64,000 nt of DNA from Henriciella litoralis (GTDB lineage Bacteria > Pseudomonadota > Alphaproteobacteria > Caulobacterales > Hyphomonadaceae), in assembly GCF_002088935.1 (NCBI RefSeq), contig NZ_NCSS01000004.1:1-64000 (forward strand), read 5' to 3'. The notes beneath the pieces are model-generated. The model did not search any database. It had not been told where the DNA came from and saw only the letters and a list, made by a program, of their open reading frames with translations. The position numbers and the translations under genes are program-made. This document shows positions 1 through 16,842 of the stretch, one piece after another. How positions within the stretch are numbered: position 1 is the first letter of the stretch; each line of letters begins with the position of its first letter.

Positions 1-3
1 GTC

Positions 4-1194
4 TTACTTCTTGACCGAAGAGACGACGCCGGCACCGACGGTGCGGCCGCCTTCGCGGATGGCGAAGCGCAGGCCCTGGTCCATCGCGATTGGCGCGATC
101 AGCTCAACGTCCATTTTGACGTTGTCGCCTGGAAGAACCATTTCCTTGTCCGCTGGAAGCTGGACAACACCCGTCACGTCCGTCGTACGGAAGTAGAACT
201 GTGGACGGTAGTTGGTGAAGAATGGCGTGTGACGGCCACCCTCTTCCTTGGTCAGGATGTAGGCTTCAGCTTCGAACGTCGTGTGCGGCGTGATCGAGCC
301 TGGCTTACAGAGAACCTGGCCGCGCTCAACACCCTCACGGTCGATACCGCGGATCAGCGCGCCGATGTTGTCGCCAGCCTGGCCCTGGTCGAGCAGCTTG
401 CGGAACATTTCAACGCCCGTAACGGTCGTCTTCTGCGTGTCGCGGATACCAACGATCTCGACTTCTTCACCAACCTTGATGACGCCCGTCTCGACGCGGC
501 CGGTCACAACCGTACCACGGCCGGAGATCGAGAACACGTCCTCAACCGGCATCAGGAATGGCTTGTCCAGTGGACGCTCAGGGGTCGGGATGTACTCGTC
601 GACAGCTTTCATCAGCTCGAGGATCTTCTCCTTGCCGATCTTCTCGTCGCGGCCTTCAACAGCAGCGAGTGCAGAGCCGGAAATGATCGGAATCTCGTCG
701 CCCGGGAAGTCGTAGGACGACAGAAGTTCACGAACTTCCATCTCGACGAGCTCAAGAAGCTCCTCGTCGTCAACCTGGTCGACCTTGTTCATGAAGACAA
801 CCATCGCAGGCACACCGACCTGCTTGGCCAGCAGGATGTGCTCGCGGGTCTGCGGCATTGGGCCGTCAGCTGCGTTCACAACCAGGATCGCGCCGTCCAT
901 CTGAGCCGCACCGGTGATCATGTTCTTCACATAGTCAGCGTGACCCGGGCAGTCGACGTGAGCGTAGTGACGGTTTTCCGTCTCATACTCAACGTGTGCG
1001 GTGTTGATGGTGATGCCGCGTGCTTTTTCTTCAGGGGCGTTGTCGATGTCCGCATAGGACTTCGCCGCGCCGCCATAAACTTCTGCAAGCGTCATCGTGA
1101 TCGCTGCTGTCAGCGTCGTCTTGCCGTGGTCAACGTGACCAATCGTGCCGATGTTTACGTGCGGCTTGTTCCGCTCAAACTTTGCCTTGCCCAT
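4..1194 (-). CDS. tuf: Elongation factor Tu
   Basis: Translation GTPase that delivers aminoacyl-tRNA to the ribosome. The 396-residue protein is full length and begins [16 protein letters not shown], with the P-loop GHVDHGKT near residue 19, DCPGH near 81 and NKVD near 136, followed by the two beta-barrel domains. It is the last gene in the window of the rpsL-rpsG-fusA-tuf (str) cluster, 83 bases after fusA. Whether further ribosomal genes such as rpsJ follow cannot be seen because the window ends. Confidence 0.99.
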   Translation of the reverse strand: MGKAKFERNKPHVNIGTIGHVDHGKTTLTAAITMTLAEVYGGAAKSYADIDNAPEEKARGITINTAHVEYETENRHYAHVDCPGHADYVKNMITGAAQMDGAILVVNAADGPMPQTREHILLAKQVGVPAMVVFMNKVDQVDDEELLELVEMEVRELLSSYDFPGDEIPIISGSALAAVEGRDEKIGKEKILELMKAVDEYIPTPERPLDKPFLMPVEDVFSISGRGTVVTGRVETGVIKVGEEVEIVGIRDTQKTTVTGVEMFRKLLDQGQAGDNIGALIRGIDREGVERGQVLCKPGSITPHTTFEAEAYILTKEEGGRHTPFFTNYRPQFYFRTTDVTGVVQLPADKEMVLPGDNVKMDVELIAPIAMDQGLRFAIREGGRTVGAGVVSSVKK

Positions 1195-1277
1195 GGAGCT
1201 TCTCCTTCGCTCTAATTCTATCTATCAACCGAAATTCCGCGCATGGACCGCGAAGGGCCCGATGCGCGGATCTATCG

Positions 1278-3398
<2,121 letters not shown>

Positions 3399-3447
3399 AG
3401 GGATTACCTTTGTTGTCTGTTTCCGGGAGGGAACGGATAAATTGTGT

Positions 3448-3918
3448 TTACCAGCGGTAGTGCGAGAAGGCGCGGTTAGCTTCCGCCATGCGGTGCGTGT
3501 CTTCGCGTTTCTTCACAGCCGTACCACGGCCTTGCGAGGCATCCAGAAGCTCACCAGCGAGGCGTTCACGCATGGTGTTCTCGTTGCGGTTGCCAGCAGC
3601 CGATGCGAGCCAGCGAATCGCGAGCGCCTGACGGCGTTCCGGACGAACTTCAACTGGCACCTGATAGGTCGCACCACCAACGCGGCGCGAACGGACTTCT
3701 ACAGCCGGGGAAATGGCTTCAAGCGCAGAGTGGAACACCTCAACAGGGTCCTTCTTGGCTTTTTCTTCGACCAGATCGAAGGCACCATAAACGATGCGTT
3801 CGGCGGTCGATTTCTTACCGTCCTGCATGATCTGGTTCATGAACTTCGAGATAACGATGTCCTTGAACTTCGGATCAGGAAGAACGAGGCGTTTTTCAGC
3901 GCGGTGACGACGTGACAT
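3448..3918 (-). CDS. rpsG: 30S ribosomal protein S7
   Basis: Primary 16S rRNA-binding protein that nucleates 30S head assembly. It has 156 residues, beginning [18 protein letters not shown] and carrying the family segment [16 protein letters not shown] near residue 80. The spacing of 12 bases after rpsL indicates one transcript. In enterobacteria S7 represses the str operon; whether that holds here cannot be judged because the rpsL-rpsG spacer is too short to hold the enterobacterial type of binding site. Confidence 0.99.
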   Translation of the reverse strand: MSRRHRAEKRLVLPDPKFKDIVISKFMNQIMQDGKKSTAERIVYGAFDLVEEKAKKDPVEVFHSALEAISPAVEVRSRRVGGATYQVPVEVRPERRQALAIRWLASAAGNRNENTMRERLAGELLDASQGRGTAVKKREDTHRMAEANRAFSHYRW

Positions 3919-3930
3919 GCTCTATGACCC

Positions 3931-4302
3931 TTATTTCGGTTTCTTCACGCCGTAATGCGAGCGGCGTTGCTTACGGTTCTTGACGCCCTGCGTATCGAGG
4001 ACACCGCGGAGGATGTGGTAACGGACACCCGGAAGGTCTTTGACGCGGCCGCCGCGGATCAGGACAACAGAGTGCTCCTGAAGGTTGTGGCCTTCGCCCG
4101 GGATGTAGCAAAGCGATTCAAATCCGGTGGTCAGGCGCACCTTGGCAACCTTACGAAGCGCCGAGTTCGGCTTCTTCGGGGTCGTTGTGTAAACGCGCGT
4201 GCAGACGCCGCGACGTTGTGGATTGCCCTTGAGGGCTGGTGTCTTGGACCGCGCGGGCTTTGGCTTGCGCGGATTGCGGATAAGCTGTTGAATCGTGGGC
4301 AT
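3931..4302 (-). CDS. rpsL: 30S ribosomal protein S12
   Basis: Decoding-centre protein of 123 residues. The start is set at the ATG at 4302, giving the invariant beginning [12 protein letters not shown]; an upstream in-frame ATG at 4398 would add 32 residues that no S12 has. The streptomycin-site lysines are present in [11 protein letters not shown] and [11 protein letters not shown], so the allele looks streptomycin sensitive by family knowledge. It is the first gene of the str cluster, 251 bases after rpoC. Confidence 0.98.
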   Translation of the reverse strand: MPTIQQLIRNPRKPKPARSKTPALKGNPQRRGVCTRVYTTTPKKPNSALRKVAKVRLTTGFESLCYIPGEGHNLQEHSVVLIRGGRVKDLPGVRYHILRGVLDTQGVKNRKQRRSHYGVKKPK

Positions 4303-4553
4303 GAGGGCCTTTTTGCTTCTTTCTAACATGGCCCCATCGGACCAGTTCAAACCAAGATAGCCCGGTTGGGCCATAAGCTTGACCCACCGGACCATCAATT
4401 CCGTACTATGCCAGCTTTACAGCGCCCTGTCGGGCCGCCGGAGGTGATAAGAATATCGCCTCAGCCAGCGTTCGGCGCGTGTTAAGACCCTGCAGCCGTC
4501 CCGTCAAGTCTCTGCAACGGGCACGGCTGCGATATGGGTCTTTGCAACTGCAA
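4303..4553 (-). promoter_or_regulatory. rpoC-rpsL spacer with strong hairpin
   Basis: This 251-base spacer contains a long imperfect hairpin at 4492-4530. The outer stem GCAGCCGT/ACGGCTGC and inner stem CCCGT/ACGGG are separated by one unpaired base. On the minus-strand RNA it is not followed by a U-run, so it looks more like an RNA-processing or stabilising structure than an intrinsic terminator. A TTGACG hexamer lies inside the 3' half of the structure and could be a -35 element for a str promoter, but no convincing -10 accompanies it. Confidence 0.5.
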
Positions 4554-7500
4554 CTATTCGGCTGCGTCGGGAGCCGGCAGAGCTGCCGCAGCAGCCTGTT
4601 CGGCGGCCTGACGCCGCTTCGCCTTGAGCTTGGCATCGCGAACGCCCGCAATCCGGCGGAAGTTGCGCATGCCACCACCTGTACCGGCGGGAATCAGCCG
4701 GCCGACGATGACGTTCTCTTTCAGGCCTTCGAGTGTGTCGACCTTGCCCTGAAGGGCAGCTTCGGTCAGCACACGCGTCGTTTCCTGGAAGGAGGCCGCG
4801 GAGATGAAGCTGCGCGTCTGCAGGGACGCCTTGGTGATCCCCAGCAGGACCGGGACACCAATTGCTTCACGCTGGTCTTGCTTGCGCGAGCGGCGGACCG
4901 CTGCGTTCGCTTCGTCCAGCTCCATAAGGTCGACATGCTCGCCCTTGAGCAGCGTTGTCGTGCCTGGATCGGTGATTTCGATCTTCTGCAGCATCTGGCG
5001 AACGATCACCTCGATGTGCTTGTCGTTGATCGGAACACCTTGCAGGCGGTACACCTTCTGGACTTCGTCAACCAGATAGTTGGCCAGCGCTTCGATACCG
5101 AGTGAGCTCAGAATGTCCTGAGGCGCCGGGTTACCGTCGACAAGGTATTCGCCGCGACGGATGAAGTCGCCATCCTGGAACGAGATGCGCTTGTTCTTCG
5201 GCACGAGGTATTCTGCCGATTCTGCGCCCTCTTCTTCCGGGATAATGCCGATCTTGCGCTTGTTCTTGTAGTCGCGAAGGTACGACACGCGGCCATCGAT
5301 ATCGGCGATGACAGCATTGTCCTTCGGACGACGTGCTTCGAACAGTTCAGCAACACGCGGCAGACCACCGGTGATGTCCTTGGTCTTGGCACCGCCGGTC
5401 GAGGTCCGTGCAAGGCTGTCGCCTGCGCCGATCTCATCGCCATCATTGATGGAGAGAATGGCGCCTGGTGACAGCAGGTAGCGAGCCTCAGTGCCGTTGG
5501 CGAGCATTTTCGGCTCACCCTTGTCATCGACGATCAGGACGGACGGGCGAAGGTCATTGCCCTTGCTCGCACGGTAATCAACGATCACGCGGGAAGAGAT
5601 ACCCGTGGCTTCATCGGTCTCGTCGCGGGCGGTCATGCCATCGACAACGTCGATTAGCTTGGCCGTACCCGGCACTTCCGAGATCAGCGGCTGTGCGAAC
5701 GGATCCCAATCAGCAAGCTTGTCGCCTGGCTTCACCTTTGCGCCTTCCTTGGCGTAGAGGCGTGTACCGTAGCTTGGCTTGAAGGTCTGACGGGTGCGCC
5801 CGTCTGCATCGACAACCGATACCGACATCTGACGACCGACAACAACAAGCGTCTTGTCCGACTTGGTGACCGTGTCGCCGTTCTCGAAGGTGATCTTACC
5901 TTCGAAAGCCGACTCGACGGAGGAGTCTTCAGCCACGGAGGCCGCGCCACCAATGTGGAACGTCCGCATCGTAAGCTGCGTACCTGGCTCACCGATCGAC
6001 TGGGCCGCGATAACGCCGATGGCCTCACCCCGGTTAACGATCGTACCGCGCGCGAGGTCACGGCCGTAACAGGCGACACAGACACCGATCTTGGTTTCAC
6101 AGGTCAGCGGTGAACGGACCTTGATCTCGTCGACACCGGCATCCTCGACGGCCTGTGACAGGGCTTCGTCGAGATAGGTGTTTGCCGGGCAGACCAGTTC
6201 TTCGGTCTTCGGATTGATGACGTCCTGTCCGGTGGTCCGGCCTAGAATACGCTCGGCCAGTGGCACAACGATATCAGCGCCTTCCATGACAGCCGACAGC
6301 ATGATGCCGTTCTCAGTGCCGCAATCGTCTTCATTGACGATACAGTCCTGAGCCACGTCAACGAGGCGGCGTGTCAGGTAACCGGAGTTAGCGGTCTTCA
6401 GAGCGGTATCAGCCAGACCTTTACGAGCACCGTGGGTCGAGTTGAAGTATTCAAGAACGGTCAGGCCTTCCTTGAAGTTCGACACGATTGGCGTCTCGAT
6501 GATCTCGCCGGATGGCTTGGCCATCAGGCCGCGCATACCAGCCAGCTGCTTCATCTGGTTCTTCGAACCACGTGCACCGGAGTGCGCCATCATGAAGACC
6601 GAGTTGGTTTCTGCCAAGCGGCCCGTTTTCGGGTCGATTTCGGCTTCGCCAGCAGCATCCATCATGGCATCGGCAACCTTGTCGGTACAGGTCGACCAGG
6701 CATCCACAACCTTGTTGTACTTCTCACCGCGAGTGATGAGGCCTTCAGCGTACTGACGCTCGTATTCGGAGACCTGCTCACGCGTGTCCTCAACGAGTTT
6801 CGCCTTGGCAGCCGGGATCTTCATGTCGTCCTTACCGAACGAGATACCGGCCTTGCAGGCTTCCTTGAAGCCAAGCGCCATCAGCTGGTCACAGAAGATG
6901 ACAGTCGCCTTCTGACCACAGTTCCGGTAAACCTCGTCGATCAGCTTCGAGATGGCCTTCTTGGTCATCAGATCGTTGACGAGCTCGGCGCGCATGCCCT
7001 TCATCTTCGGCAGAAGCGAAGCGATCATGTAGCGGCCCGGCGTCGTCTCGATGACGCGGATCTCTTCATTGCCCTCTTCATCAACACCCTCGAAACGGGC
7101 CTTGATCTTGGCGTGAAGCGAAAGCTTGCCGCTTTGCAGAGCGTGCTCGAGCTCGGCCACATCGGAGATGGCCATGCCCTCGCCTGGCTCTGCATCCTTG
7201 TCGAGTGACAGGTAGTAGAGACCCAGAATGATATCCTGCGACGGAACGATGATTGGCTTACCGTTGGCTGGCGAGAGGATGTTGTTCGTCGACATCATCA
7301 GCACGCGGCACTCAAGCTGGGCTTCCAGCGACAGCGGCACGTGAACAGCCATCTGGTCACCGTCGAAGTCAGCGTTGAACGCGGCACAGACCAGCGGGTG
7401 AAGCTGGATGGCCTTACCTTCGATCAGTTTCGGCTCGAACGCCTGGATACCGAGACGGTGAAGCGTCGGCGCACGGTTCAGCATGACCGGGTGCTCGCGG

Positions 7501-8753
7501 ATAACCTCTTCCAGGATATCCCAGACTTCCGGCTTCTCTTTCTCGACGAGCTTCTTGGCCGCCTTGACGGTGCCAGCGAGGCCCTTGGCGTCGAGACGCG
7601 CATAGATGAACGGCTTGAACAGCTCGAGCGCCATCTTCTTCGGCAGGCCGCACTCATGCAGCTTCATGTTCGGGCCAACCACGATGACCGAACGGCCAGA
7701 ATAGTCGACGCGCTTACCGAGAAGGTTCTGACGGAAACGGCCGTGCTTGCCTTTCAGCATGTCGGACAGCGATTTCAGCGGGCGCTTGTTGGTGCCCGTG
7801 ATTGTGCGGCCGCGACGGCCATTGTCGAACAGCGCATCAACCGATTCCTGCAGCATCCGCTTTTCGTTACGGATGATGATGTCAGGCGCACGAAGCTCCA
7901 TCAGGCGCTTCAGGCGGTTGTTACGGTTGATGACGCGGCGATAGAGGTCGTTGAGGTCAGACGTTGCGAAACGTCCGCCATCCAGCGGCACCAGCGGACG
8001 AAGGTCCGGCGGGATCACTGGAACGATCGTCATGATCATCCACTCAGGCTTGGCGCCCGAAGCAAGGAAGGCCTCAACGACTTTCAGCCGCTTGGAGTAC
8101 TTCTTCGTTTTCAGTTCGCTGGTCGATGCGGCGAGGTCGTCGCGCAGCGTGTCAGCAAGCGATTCCAGGTCGAGACCGCGCAGCAGTTCGCGAACAGCTT
8201 CAGCACCGATCATGGCGGTGAAAGCATCTTCGCCATGCTCGTCCTGAGCTTCCATATACTCTTCTTCGGTGAGCAGCTGGTTTGGCTCGAGCGGCGTCAG
8301 GCCGGGCTCGATGACCACATAGCTTTCGAAGTAGAGAACGCGCTCAACATCCTTCAGCGCCATATCGAGCAGCGTCGAAATACGGGAAGGAAGCGATTTC
8401 AGGAACCAGATGTGCGCAACCGGGGCGGCAAGGTCGATATGACCCATGCGCTCACGGCGGACCTTGGCGAGGGTCACTTCAACGCCGCATTTCTCACAGA
8501 CAATGCCGCGATACTTGATGCGCTTATACTTGCCGCAAAGGCATTCGTAATCCTTGATCGGACCAAAGATACGAGCGCAGAAAAGGCCCTCACGCTCAGG
8601 CTTGAACGTACGGTAGTTGATGGTTTCCGGCTTCTTGATTTCGCCGGATGACCAGGACCGGATCTTCTCCGGGCTGGCAATGGAAATCTTGATCGCCTCA
8701 AAGCTCGGGGCTGGGGCGTTCTGGTTGAAGATGCTGGTGACGTCTTGGCGCAT
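4554..8753 (-). CDS. rpoC: RNA polymerase beta' subunit
   Basis: Catalytic subunit of RNA polymerase, 1399 residues. The N-terminal zinc ribbon ([20 protein letters not shown]) and the catalytic magnesium loop NADFDGDQM near residue 465 are intact, as is the second cysteine cluster ([19 protein letters not shown]) in the C-terminal half. The protein ends in an alanine/proline-rich tail. It follows rpoB by 89 bases in the same operon. Confidence 0.99.
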   Translation of the reverse strand: MRQDVTSIFNQNAPAPSFEAIKISIASPEKIRSWSSGEIKKPETINYRTFKPEREGLFCARIFGPIKDYECLCGKYKRIKYRGIVCEKCGVEVTLAKVRRERMGHIDLAAPVAHIWFLKSLPSRISTLLDMALKDVERVLYFESYVVIEPGLTPLEPNQLLTEEEYMEAQDEHGEDAFTAMIGAEAVRELLRGLDLESLADTLRDDLAASTSELKTKKYSKRLKVVEAFLASGAKPEWMIMTIVPVIPPDLRPLVPLDGGRFATSDLNDLYRRVINRNNRLKRLMELRAPDIIIRNEKRMLQESVDALFDNGRRGRTITGTNKRPLKSLSDMLKGKHGRFRQNLLGKRVDYSGRSVIVVGPNMKLHECGLPKKMALELFKPFIYARLDAKGLAGTVKAAKKLVEKEKPEVWDILEEVIREHPVMLNRAPTLHRLGIQAFEPKLIEGKAIQLHPLVCAAFNADFDGDQMAVHVPLSLEAQLECRVLMMSTNNILSPANGKPIIVPSQDIILGLYYLSLDKDAEPGEGMAISDVAELEHALQSGKLSLHAKIKARFEGVDEEGNEEIRVIETTPGRYMIASLLPKMKGMRAELVNDLMTKKAISKLIDEVYRNCGQKATVIFCDQLMALGFKEACKAGISFGKDDMKIPAAKAKLVEDTREQVSEYERQYAEGLITRGEKYNKVVDAWSTCTDKVADAMMDAAGEAEIDPKTGRLAETNSVFMMAHSGARGSKNQMKQLAGMRGLMAKPSGEIIETPIVSNFKEGLTVLEYFNSTHGARKGLADTALKTANSGYLTRRLVDVAQDCIVNEDDCGTENGIMLSAVMEGADIVVPLAERILGRTTGQDVINPKTEELVCPANTYLDEALSQAVEDAGVDEIKVRSPLTCETKIGVCVACYGRDLARGTIVNRGEAIGVIAAQSIGEPGTQLTMRTFHIGGAASVAEDSSVESAFEGKITFENGDTVTKSDKTLVVVGRQMSVSVVDADGRTRQTFKPSYGTRLYAKEGAKVKPGDKLADWDPFAQPLISEVPGTAKLIDVVDGMTARDETDEATGISSRVIVDYRASKGNDLRPSVLIVDDKGEPKMLANGTEARYLLSPGAILSINDGDEIGAGDSLARTSTGGAKTKDITGGLPRVAELFEARRPKDNAVIADIDGRVSYLRDYKNKRKIGIIPEEEGAESAEYLVPKNKRISFQDGDFIRRGEYLVDGNPAPQDILSSLGIEALANYLVDEVQKVYRLQGVPINDKHIEVIVRQMLQKIEITDPGTTTLLKGEHVDLMELDEANAAVRRSRKQDQREAIGVPVLLGITKASLQTRSFISAASFQETTRVLTEAALQGKVDTLEGLKENVIVGRLIPAGTGGGMRNFRRIAGVRDAKLKAKRRQAAEQAAAAALPAPDAAE

Positions 8754-8842
8754 ATTTTCCGCTCCTCGGGAGGGGTGTGGCCGAGCCTGAACCCGACCTA
8801 GAAAAACTTAGTCTCTAATCATTCTAGTTGCCAGATGGCGGC

Positions 8843-12970
<4,128 letters not shown>

Positions 12971-13134
12971 CATTTGTTCCGTTTCTTGCTACCTGAAGCC
13001 TCTCGAGAGCCTCGGCAGCTTGCCACCTGAAACGCGAGCACGCGGCAGGACCTGAATGATCCCGCCGCGCAGTGTAATCTACAGAGATCGCGCCTCGCGC
13101 AGACACAATCCCATAATAAGCAAGCCTGACTGGC
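12971..13134 (-). promoter_or_regulatory. rplL-rpoB spacer
   Basis: This 164-base gap separates rplL from rpoB. On the minus strand it holds the self-complementary element CTCTCGAGAG close to rpoB, flanked by GAGGC/GCTTC. In enterobacteria this spacer carries a partial attenuator and an RNase III site. The location and palindrome suggest an analogous role, but no U-tract follows, so this is inference only. Confidence 0.35.
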
Positions 13135-13512
13135 TTACTTGATTTCAACCGTAGCACCGGCCTCTTCGAACTTCTTCTTGAGTTCTTCGGCTTCGTCCTT
13201 GGAAACGCCTTCCTTGATTGGCTTCGGAGCGCTCTCGACGAGGTCCTTGGCTTCTTTCAGGCCCAGGCCAGGCACGACTTCGCGCACAACCTTGATGACG
13301 TTGATTTTCTTGTCGCCGCCACCGGTCAGGATGACGTCGAATTCTGTTTTCTCTTCTGCAGCTGCGCCGGCGTCGCCGCCTGCAGCTGGGCCAGCCATAG
13401 CAACGGCTGCAGCCGCTTTGATGCCGCGCTCTTCGAGGTAATCGTTGAGTTCTTTGGCTTCGAGGATGGTGAGGCCGAGGAGCTCATCACCGAGTTTTGC
13501 AATATCTGCCAT
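13135..13512 (-). CDS. rplL: 50S ribosomal protein L7/L12
   Basis: Stalk protein that recruits translational GTPases, 125 residues. The N-terminal dimerisation helix is followed by the alanine/glycine-rich hinge ([18 protein letters not shown], about residues 38-55). The C-terminal domain contains [21 protein letters not shown]. It lies 63 bases after rplJ, with which it forms the stalk operon. Confidence 0.99.
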   Translation of the reverse strand: MADIAKLGDELLGLTILEAKELNDYLEERGIKAAAAVAMAGPAAGGDAGAAAEEKTEFDVILTGGGDKKINVIKVVREVVPGLGLKEAKDLVESAPKPIKEGVSKDEAEELKKKFEEAGATVEIK

Positions 13513-13575
13513 TTGTCTGATCGACTTTCTAATACAGGATTTGAGGTGTTCTGGTTTCGCGTTGATATCTTGACG

Positions 13576-14091
13576 TTAGGCCGCTGCCTGCTCGCCGATG
13601 ACTTCGATCGCTCCAGCAAGTTGTTGCCCAGGCGCGTTGAGGCGCTGTGCAATCTGGCTGGCTTGACCTGTCAGGCGGACGACGACGGTTGCAATCAGCT
13701 CTTCGCGCGATGGCAGTTTCGCAAGCGCTTCCACGCCGCTTACATCCATCACATCGGAACCCATCACGGCGCCGATAAGCTTCAGCTTGTCGTTATCCTT
13801 GGCGAACTCGGTGGTCGCCTTTGCAGGAACGGTTGGGTCCTCTGCATAAGCAATGGCCACCTGGCCCTTGAAAAGGTCGGTTGCCGCATCGCCGCCTTTG
13901 CCCTTCAGGGCAATCTTGGCAATCCGGTTCTTGACCACTTTAAGCCGCCCACCTTGCTCGATGAGCTTGGTCCGCAGCTTCGTCAGTTCCGCAACGCTCA
14001 AACCGGTGTAATGCGTGACAACGACTGCGCCGGAATTCTCGAATACTGTTTCGAGGTCCGCGAGTGCTGCCTGCTTTCCAGCTCTGTCCAT
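13576..14091 (-). CDS. rplJ: 50S ribosomal protein L10
   Basis: Base of the ribosomal stalk, 171 residues, beginning MDRAGKQAALADLETVFENS and carrying the family segment VVTHYTGLSVAELTKLRTKL. The C-terminal helix (ALAKLPSREELIATVVVRL onward) is the L7/L12 docking part. It is the first gene after a 412-base leader. By family knowledge, L10(L7/L12)4 binds such leaders to autoregulate, so the leader is a likely control site. Confidence 0.99.
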   Translation of the reverse strand: MDRAGKQAALADLETVFENSGAVVVTHYTGLSVAELTKLRTKLIEQGGRLKVVKNRIAKIALKGKGGDAATDLFKGQVAIAYAEDPTVPAKATTEFAKDNDKLKLIGAVMGSDVMDVSGVEALAKLPSREELIATVVVRLTGQASQIAQRLNAPGQQLAGAIEVIGEQAAA

Positions 14092-14455
14092 TACGGTTCT
14101 CCAGTTAAGGCGTCCGGCCCATCCGGGCGCCCGGGAATTCGCCTTCCACGGCTAGTGCCGCTTCCAGCGCCTGCCCAGGGCCTGGCGAAAACCAGACTGG
14201 CCGAAACAGATCGCTCCGACAGCCTCTATACTCGCCTCACCCCGTCTATATGGGAATTAAACACCTTGCGGCGCGACCCATGGTCTTGGACAGGAAAACG
14301 GGAGGCCTCCGAACTATTCGGTGATCTCCCGTCAAGCCGGACCTGTTAACGTGAAATTTCTGGCGTCGCAACCCCTCCCCCGCACAAAATCACATGCGGT
14401 AGGTTGGCCTCGCTAGATTGGGATTAGACATACTCCCAATCCCCCTGAAACGCAA
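14092..14455 (-). promoter_or_regulatory. rplJ leader with attenuator-like hairpin
   Basis: The long untranslated stretch upstream of rplJ contains, in the minus-strand sense, a nested hairpin at 14298-14332. The outer stem is ACGGGAG/CTCCCGT and the inner stem is CCGAA/TTCGG. It is followed at once by TTTTCC, the form of an intrinsic terminator. A second hairpin (ATTGGGA/TCCCAAT) lies near 14417-14440. Position and length match the L10-binding leaders of other bacteria, but a kink-turn consensus could not be assigned with certainty by eye. Confidence 0.5.
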
Positions 14456-14482
14456 ACACCCGGACCTTTCGGCCCGGGTGCT
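14456..14482 (-). terminator. Probable terminator of the rplK-rplA transcript
   Basis: A CACCCGG/CCGGGTG stem (14457-14463 with 14474-14480) around a GAAAGG-containing loop lies 24 bases after the rplA stop codon in the minus sense. A short, interrupted U-tract (TTTGCGTTT) follows. The weak tail means some readthrough into the rplJ leader is likely. Confidence 0.55.
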
Positions 14483-14503
14483 CACAATCAGATATGCGGT
14501 CGT

Positions 14504-15202
14504 TTACTCGACAGCGATGGCCTCTGCCGTATCAACCTGGACGCCTGGGCCCATGGTCGATGACAGCGCAACCTTGCGGACGAACGTGCCCTTCGCGCCG
14601 CTTGGACGTGCCTTGACCAGCGCGCCGACGAAAGCCTTGAAGTTCTGCTCAAGCGCATCTTCGGTGAAGCTCGCCTTGCCGATACCGGCATGGATGATGC
14701 CCTGCTTCTCGACGCGGAACTCGACAGAACCGCCCTTGGCGTCAGCAACAGCTTTCGCAACATTTGGCGTAACCGTACCGACCTTCGGGTTTGGCATCAG
14801 GCCGCGTGGGCCAAGCACCTTACCGAGACGGCCGACAACAGCCATCATGTCTGGTGTTGCGATAACGCGGTCGAAATCCATCATGCCGCCCTGGACCTGT
14901 TCCATCAGGTCTTCGGCGCCGACGAAATCAGCACCGGCTTCGCGGGCTTCGTCTGCTTTGGCGTCGCGTGCGAACACAGCAACGCGGACGTCCTTGCCGG
15001 TGCCCGATGGCAGCGAGACCATGCCGCGAACCATCTGGTCAGCATATTTCGGGTCAACGCCCAGATTGACGGCGACTTCGATCGTCTCGTCAAATTTGGA
15101 CGTGGCGTTGGATTTCACCAGCTTGATGGCTTCAGCGACACCGTAGGTCTTCTCTGCTTCCACCGTCGCGTTTGCCGCGCGATAACGTTTTCCGTGTGCC
15201 AT
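14504..15202 (-). CDS. rplA: 50S ribosomal protein L1
   Basis: Large-subunit L1-stalk protein of 232 residues, beginning [21 protein letters not shown]. It contains the RNA-binding segment [15 protein letters not shown] near residue 133 and the C-terminal [11 protein letters not shown]. In many bacteria L1 represses its own rplKA mRNA. It follows rplK by five bases, so the two are co-transcribed. Confidence 0.99.
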   Translation of the reverse strand: MAHGKRYRAANATVEAEKTYGVAEAIKLVKSNATSKFDETIEVAVNLGVDPKYADQMVRGMVSLPSGTGKDVRVAVFARDAKADEAREAGADFVGAEDLMEQVQGGMMDFDRVIATPDMMAVVGRLGKVLGPRGLMPNPKVGTVTPNVAKAVADAKGGSVEFRVEKQGIIHAGIGKASFTEDALEQNFKAFVGALVKARPSGAKGTFVRKVALSSTMGPGVQVDTAEAIAVE

Positions 15203-15207
15203 GTTTC

Positions 15208-15651
15208 TTATCCCACCACGTTGAGACCCATCGAGCGCGCAGAGCCTTTGATAATCTCTGTTGCGGCATCGAGGTCATTAGCGTTCAGATCGACCATTTT
15301 CATTTCGGCGATCTCGCGGCACTGGGCTTCGGTCACCTTACCGGCAACATCCTTGCCCGGCTGCTTGGCGCCTGAGTTCGGCTTGCCGATCTTGAGGCCG
15401 GCGGCCTTTTTCAGAAGCACGCTGGCAGGCGGCGTCTTGGTGATGAAGGTAAAGGACTTGTCCTGATAATAGTCGATCACGACTGGAATCGGCAGACCCT
15501 TTTCCATCTTCTCGGTCTTCGCGTTGAAGGCCTTACAGAATTCCATGATGTTGATGCCGCGCTGACCGAGCGCAGGACCAACGGGTGGAGACGGGTTGGC
15601 CGCACCGGCCGGGATCTGGAGCTTCAGCTGCCCCAGGAGTTTCTTCGCCAT
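15208..15651 (-). CDS. rplK: 50S ribosomal protein L11
   Basis: GTPase-centre protein of 147 residues. The proline-rich N-terminal segment [20 protein letters not shown] and the C-terminal rRNA-binding domain ending [11 protein letters not shown] are both intact. Its ribosome-binding site is GAGGATATC immediately before the ATG. In most bacteria nusG and secE sit directly upstream. Here the neighbour is an unrelated protease gene, so the ancestral secE-nusG-rplK order is broken. Confidence 0.99.
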   Translation of the reverse strand: MAKKLLGQLKLQIPAGAANPSPPVGPALGQRGINIMEFCKAFNAKTEKMEKGLPIPVVIDYYQDKSFTFITKTPPASVLLKKAAGLKIGKPNSGAKQPGKDVAGKVTEAQCREIAEMKMVDLNANDLDAATEIIKGSARSMGLNVVG

Positions 15652-15803
15652 GATATCCTCTCTGGCTTTGTAGGGCCGGTGGTCTTTCGATCCGGCCGCC
15701 TTTCGTTTGAGGTCCCGTGGTACAGCCCGGCCATGGTCTTATATGGACCGGCACTTCCCACAGACTTTTCACCCATTGCTGGGCGAAGCGCGTCCGTACA
15801 CAC

Positions 15804-15836
15804 GAAAAGACCCGGCAGGTCAAGCCCGCCGGGTCA
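15804..15836 (-). terminator. Terminator downstream of the M48 protease gene
   Basis: The stem GACCCGGC/GCCGGGTC (15809-15816 with 15828-15835) is followed on the minus strand by TTTTCG. It stands 32 bases beyond the protease stop codon and upstream of rplK, so it insulates the ribosomal operon. The rplK promoter should lie between it and 15651; a CATATAAG sequence near 15740 is a possible -10 element. Confidence 0.8.
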
Positions 15837-15867
15837 GTCGCTGATCTTTCAGATCCAGTCGTAGAGC

Positions 15868-16707
15868 CTAGTAGCCCTTTTGCTGGATATACTGGCGAAT
15901 ACGCTCACGGCGCGTGGCCGGATTGGGGTGCGTCGACAGGAAGTCAGCTGTGCCTGCGCTACCACCCTTGGCTTCCATGACTTCCCACAGGCGGATCGCC
16001 TGACGTGGGTCGTATCCAGCCTTGTGCATGTAGTCGACACCAGCAAGGTCAGCCTCAAGCTCGGCATTGCGGCTGTACGGCAGCACGACGCCGAGATTGG
16101 CAGCCACAGAGCCCAGCGCGCCGACCTGGTTGGCATATGCCCCCATGGACGAGCTGTTGGAAAGAACTGCCGTGCCGACCTGTACCGCCGTTGAAGCAGC
16201 CGCCGAGCGCGTCGCGCGCTGGTTGGCATGGCGATAGATCGCATGGCCGACTTCGTGGCCAAGGACGGCGGCGAGCTGGTCATCATTCTCCACGATGTCG
16301 AGAAGGCCGGTATAAACGCCGACCCGATTGCCCGGCATCACAAAGGCGTTGACCTGATCGGAGTTGAAGACACGAACCTCCCAGCTCTCGCCAGCCTTTG
16401 GCGTCGCTGCCGCGATGCGGTTCCAGACGCGCATGACGCGCTGATATTGTGCGCCGCTATTGATCGTAGGCGTCTCGGACTTCAGTTCCTGCCAGGCCGT
16501 CGCCGAGAGTTGCGACAGCTGCGCATCGTCATAGGCCGCAAACTGCGTCTCGCCGGTGTATGGGTTGGTCGTACAGGATGCGACAACTGCCACCATCCCG
16601 CCTGCTGCCAGAATTGACATGACCGAACGGGAAAGACGTCCGCGTCCCCAACCTGTGCCCTTGCCTGATCCAGTCTTCATCGCGAACTCCAATTCGTTCT
16701 CACTCAT
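15868..16707 (-). CDS. M48-family zinc metalloprotease, lipoprotein
   Basis: Predicted periplasmic zinc metalloprotease of 279 residues, related to the LoiP/YcaL/BepA group of envelope quality-control proteases. The zinc motif is HEVGH in LGHEVGHAIYRH, with a downstream glutamate in ELEADLAGVDYM. A basic N-terminus and hydrophobic stretch end in VVASC, a lipobox with Cys near residue 45. The start at 16707 is supported by a GAGGA ribosome-binding site. It lacks the TPR tail of BepA, so a small LoiP-like enzyme is the best guess. It is transcribed alone, with its own terminator. Confidence 0.9.
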   Translation of the reverse strand: MSENELEFAMKTGSGKGTGWGRGRLSRSVMSILAAGGMVAVVASCTTNPYTGETQFAAYDDAQLSQLSATAWQELKSETPTINSGAQYQRVMRVWNRIAAATPKAGESWEVRVFNSDQVNAFVMPGNRVGVYTGLLDIVENDDQLAAVLGHEVGHAIYRHANQRATRSAAASTAVQVGTAVLSNSSSMGAYANQVGALGSVAANLGVVLPYSRNAELEADLAGVDYMHKAGYDPRQAIRLWEVMEAKGGSAGTADFLSTHPNPATRRERIRQYIQQKGY

Positions 16708-16842
16708 GCAAATTTCCTCAAAGTGCGGTTGTCATATCCCGACTATGGAAACTCACCAAACGCCAAAGCGTTCAACCGGCCGAATTCTGGGCCGCGCTGG
16801 CTGAACCGGACATGAAGGCGCGGGTACCGATGGGGCGTTTCG

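Noticed and set aside
4303-4398. A 32-residue N-terminal extension of S12
   Set aside because: The S12 N-terminus is highly conserved and starts at 4302; the extension has no family support.
15652-15803. A defined rplK promoter
   Set aside because: A CATATAAG sequence near 15740 could be a -10, but no -35 at proper spacing was convincing, so no site is listed.
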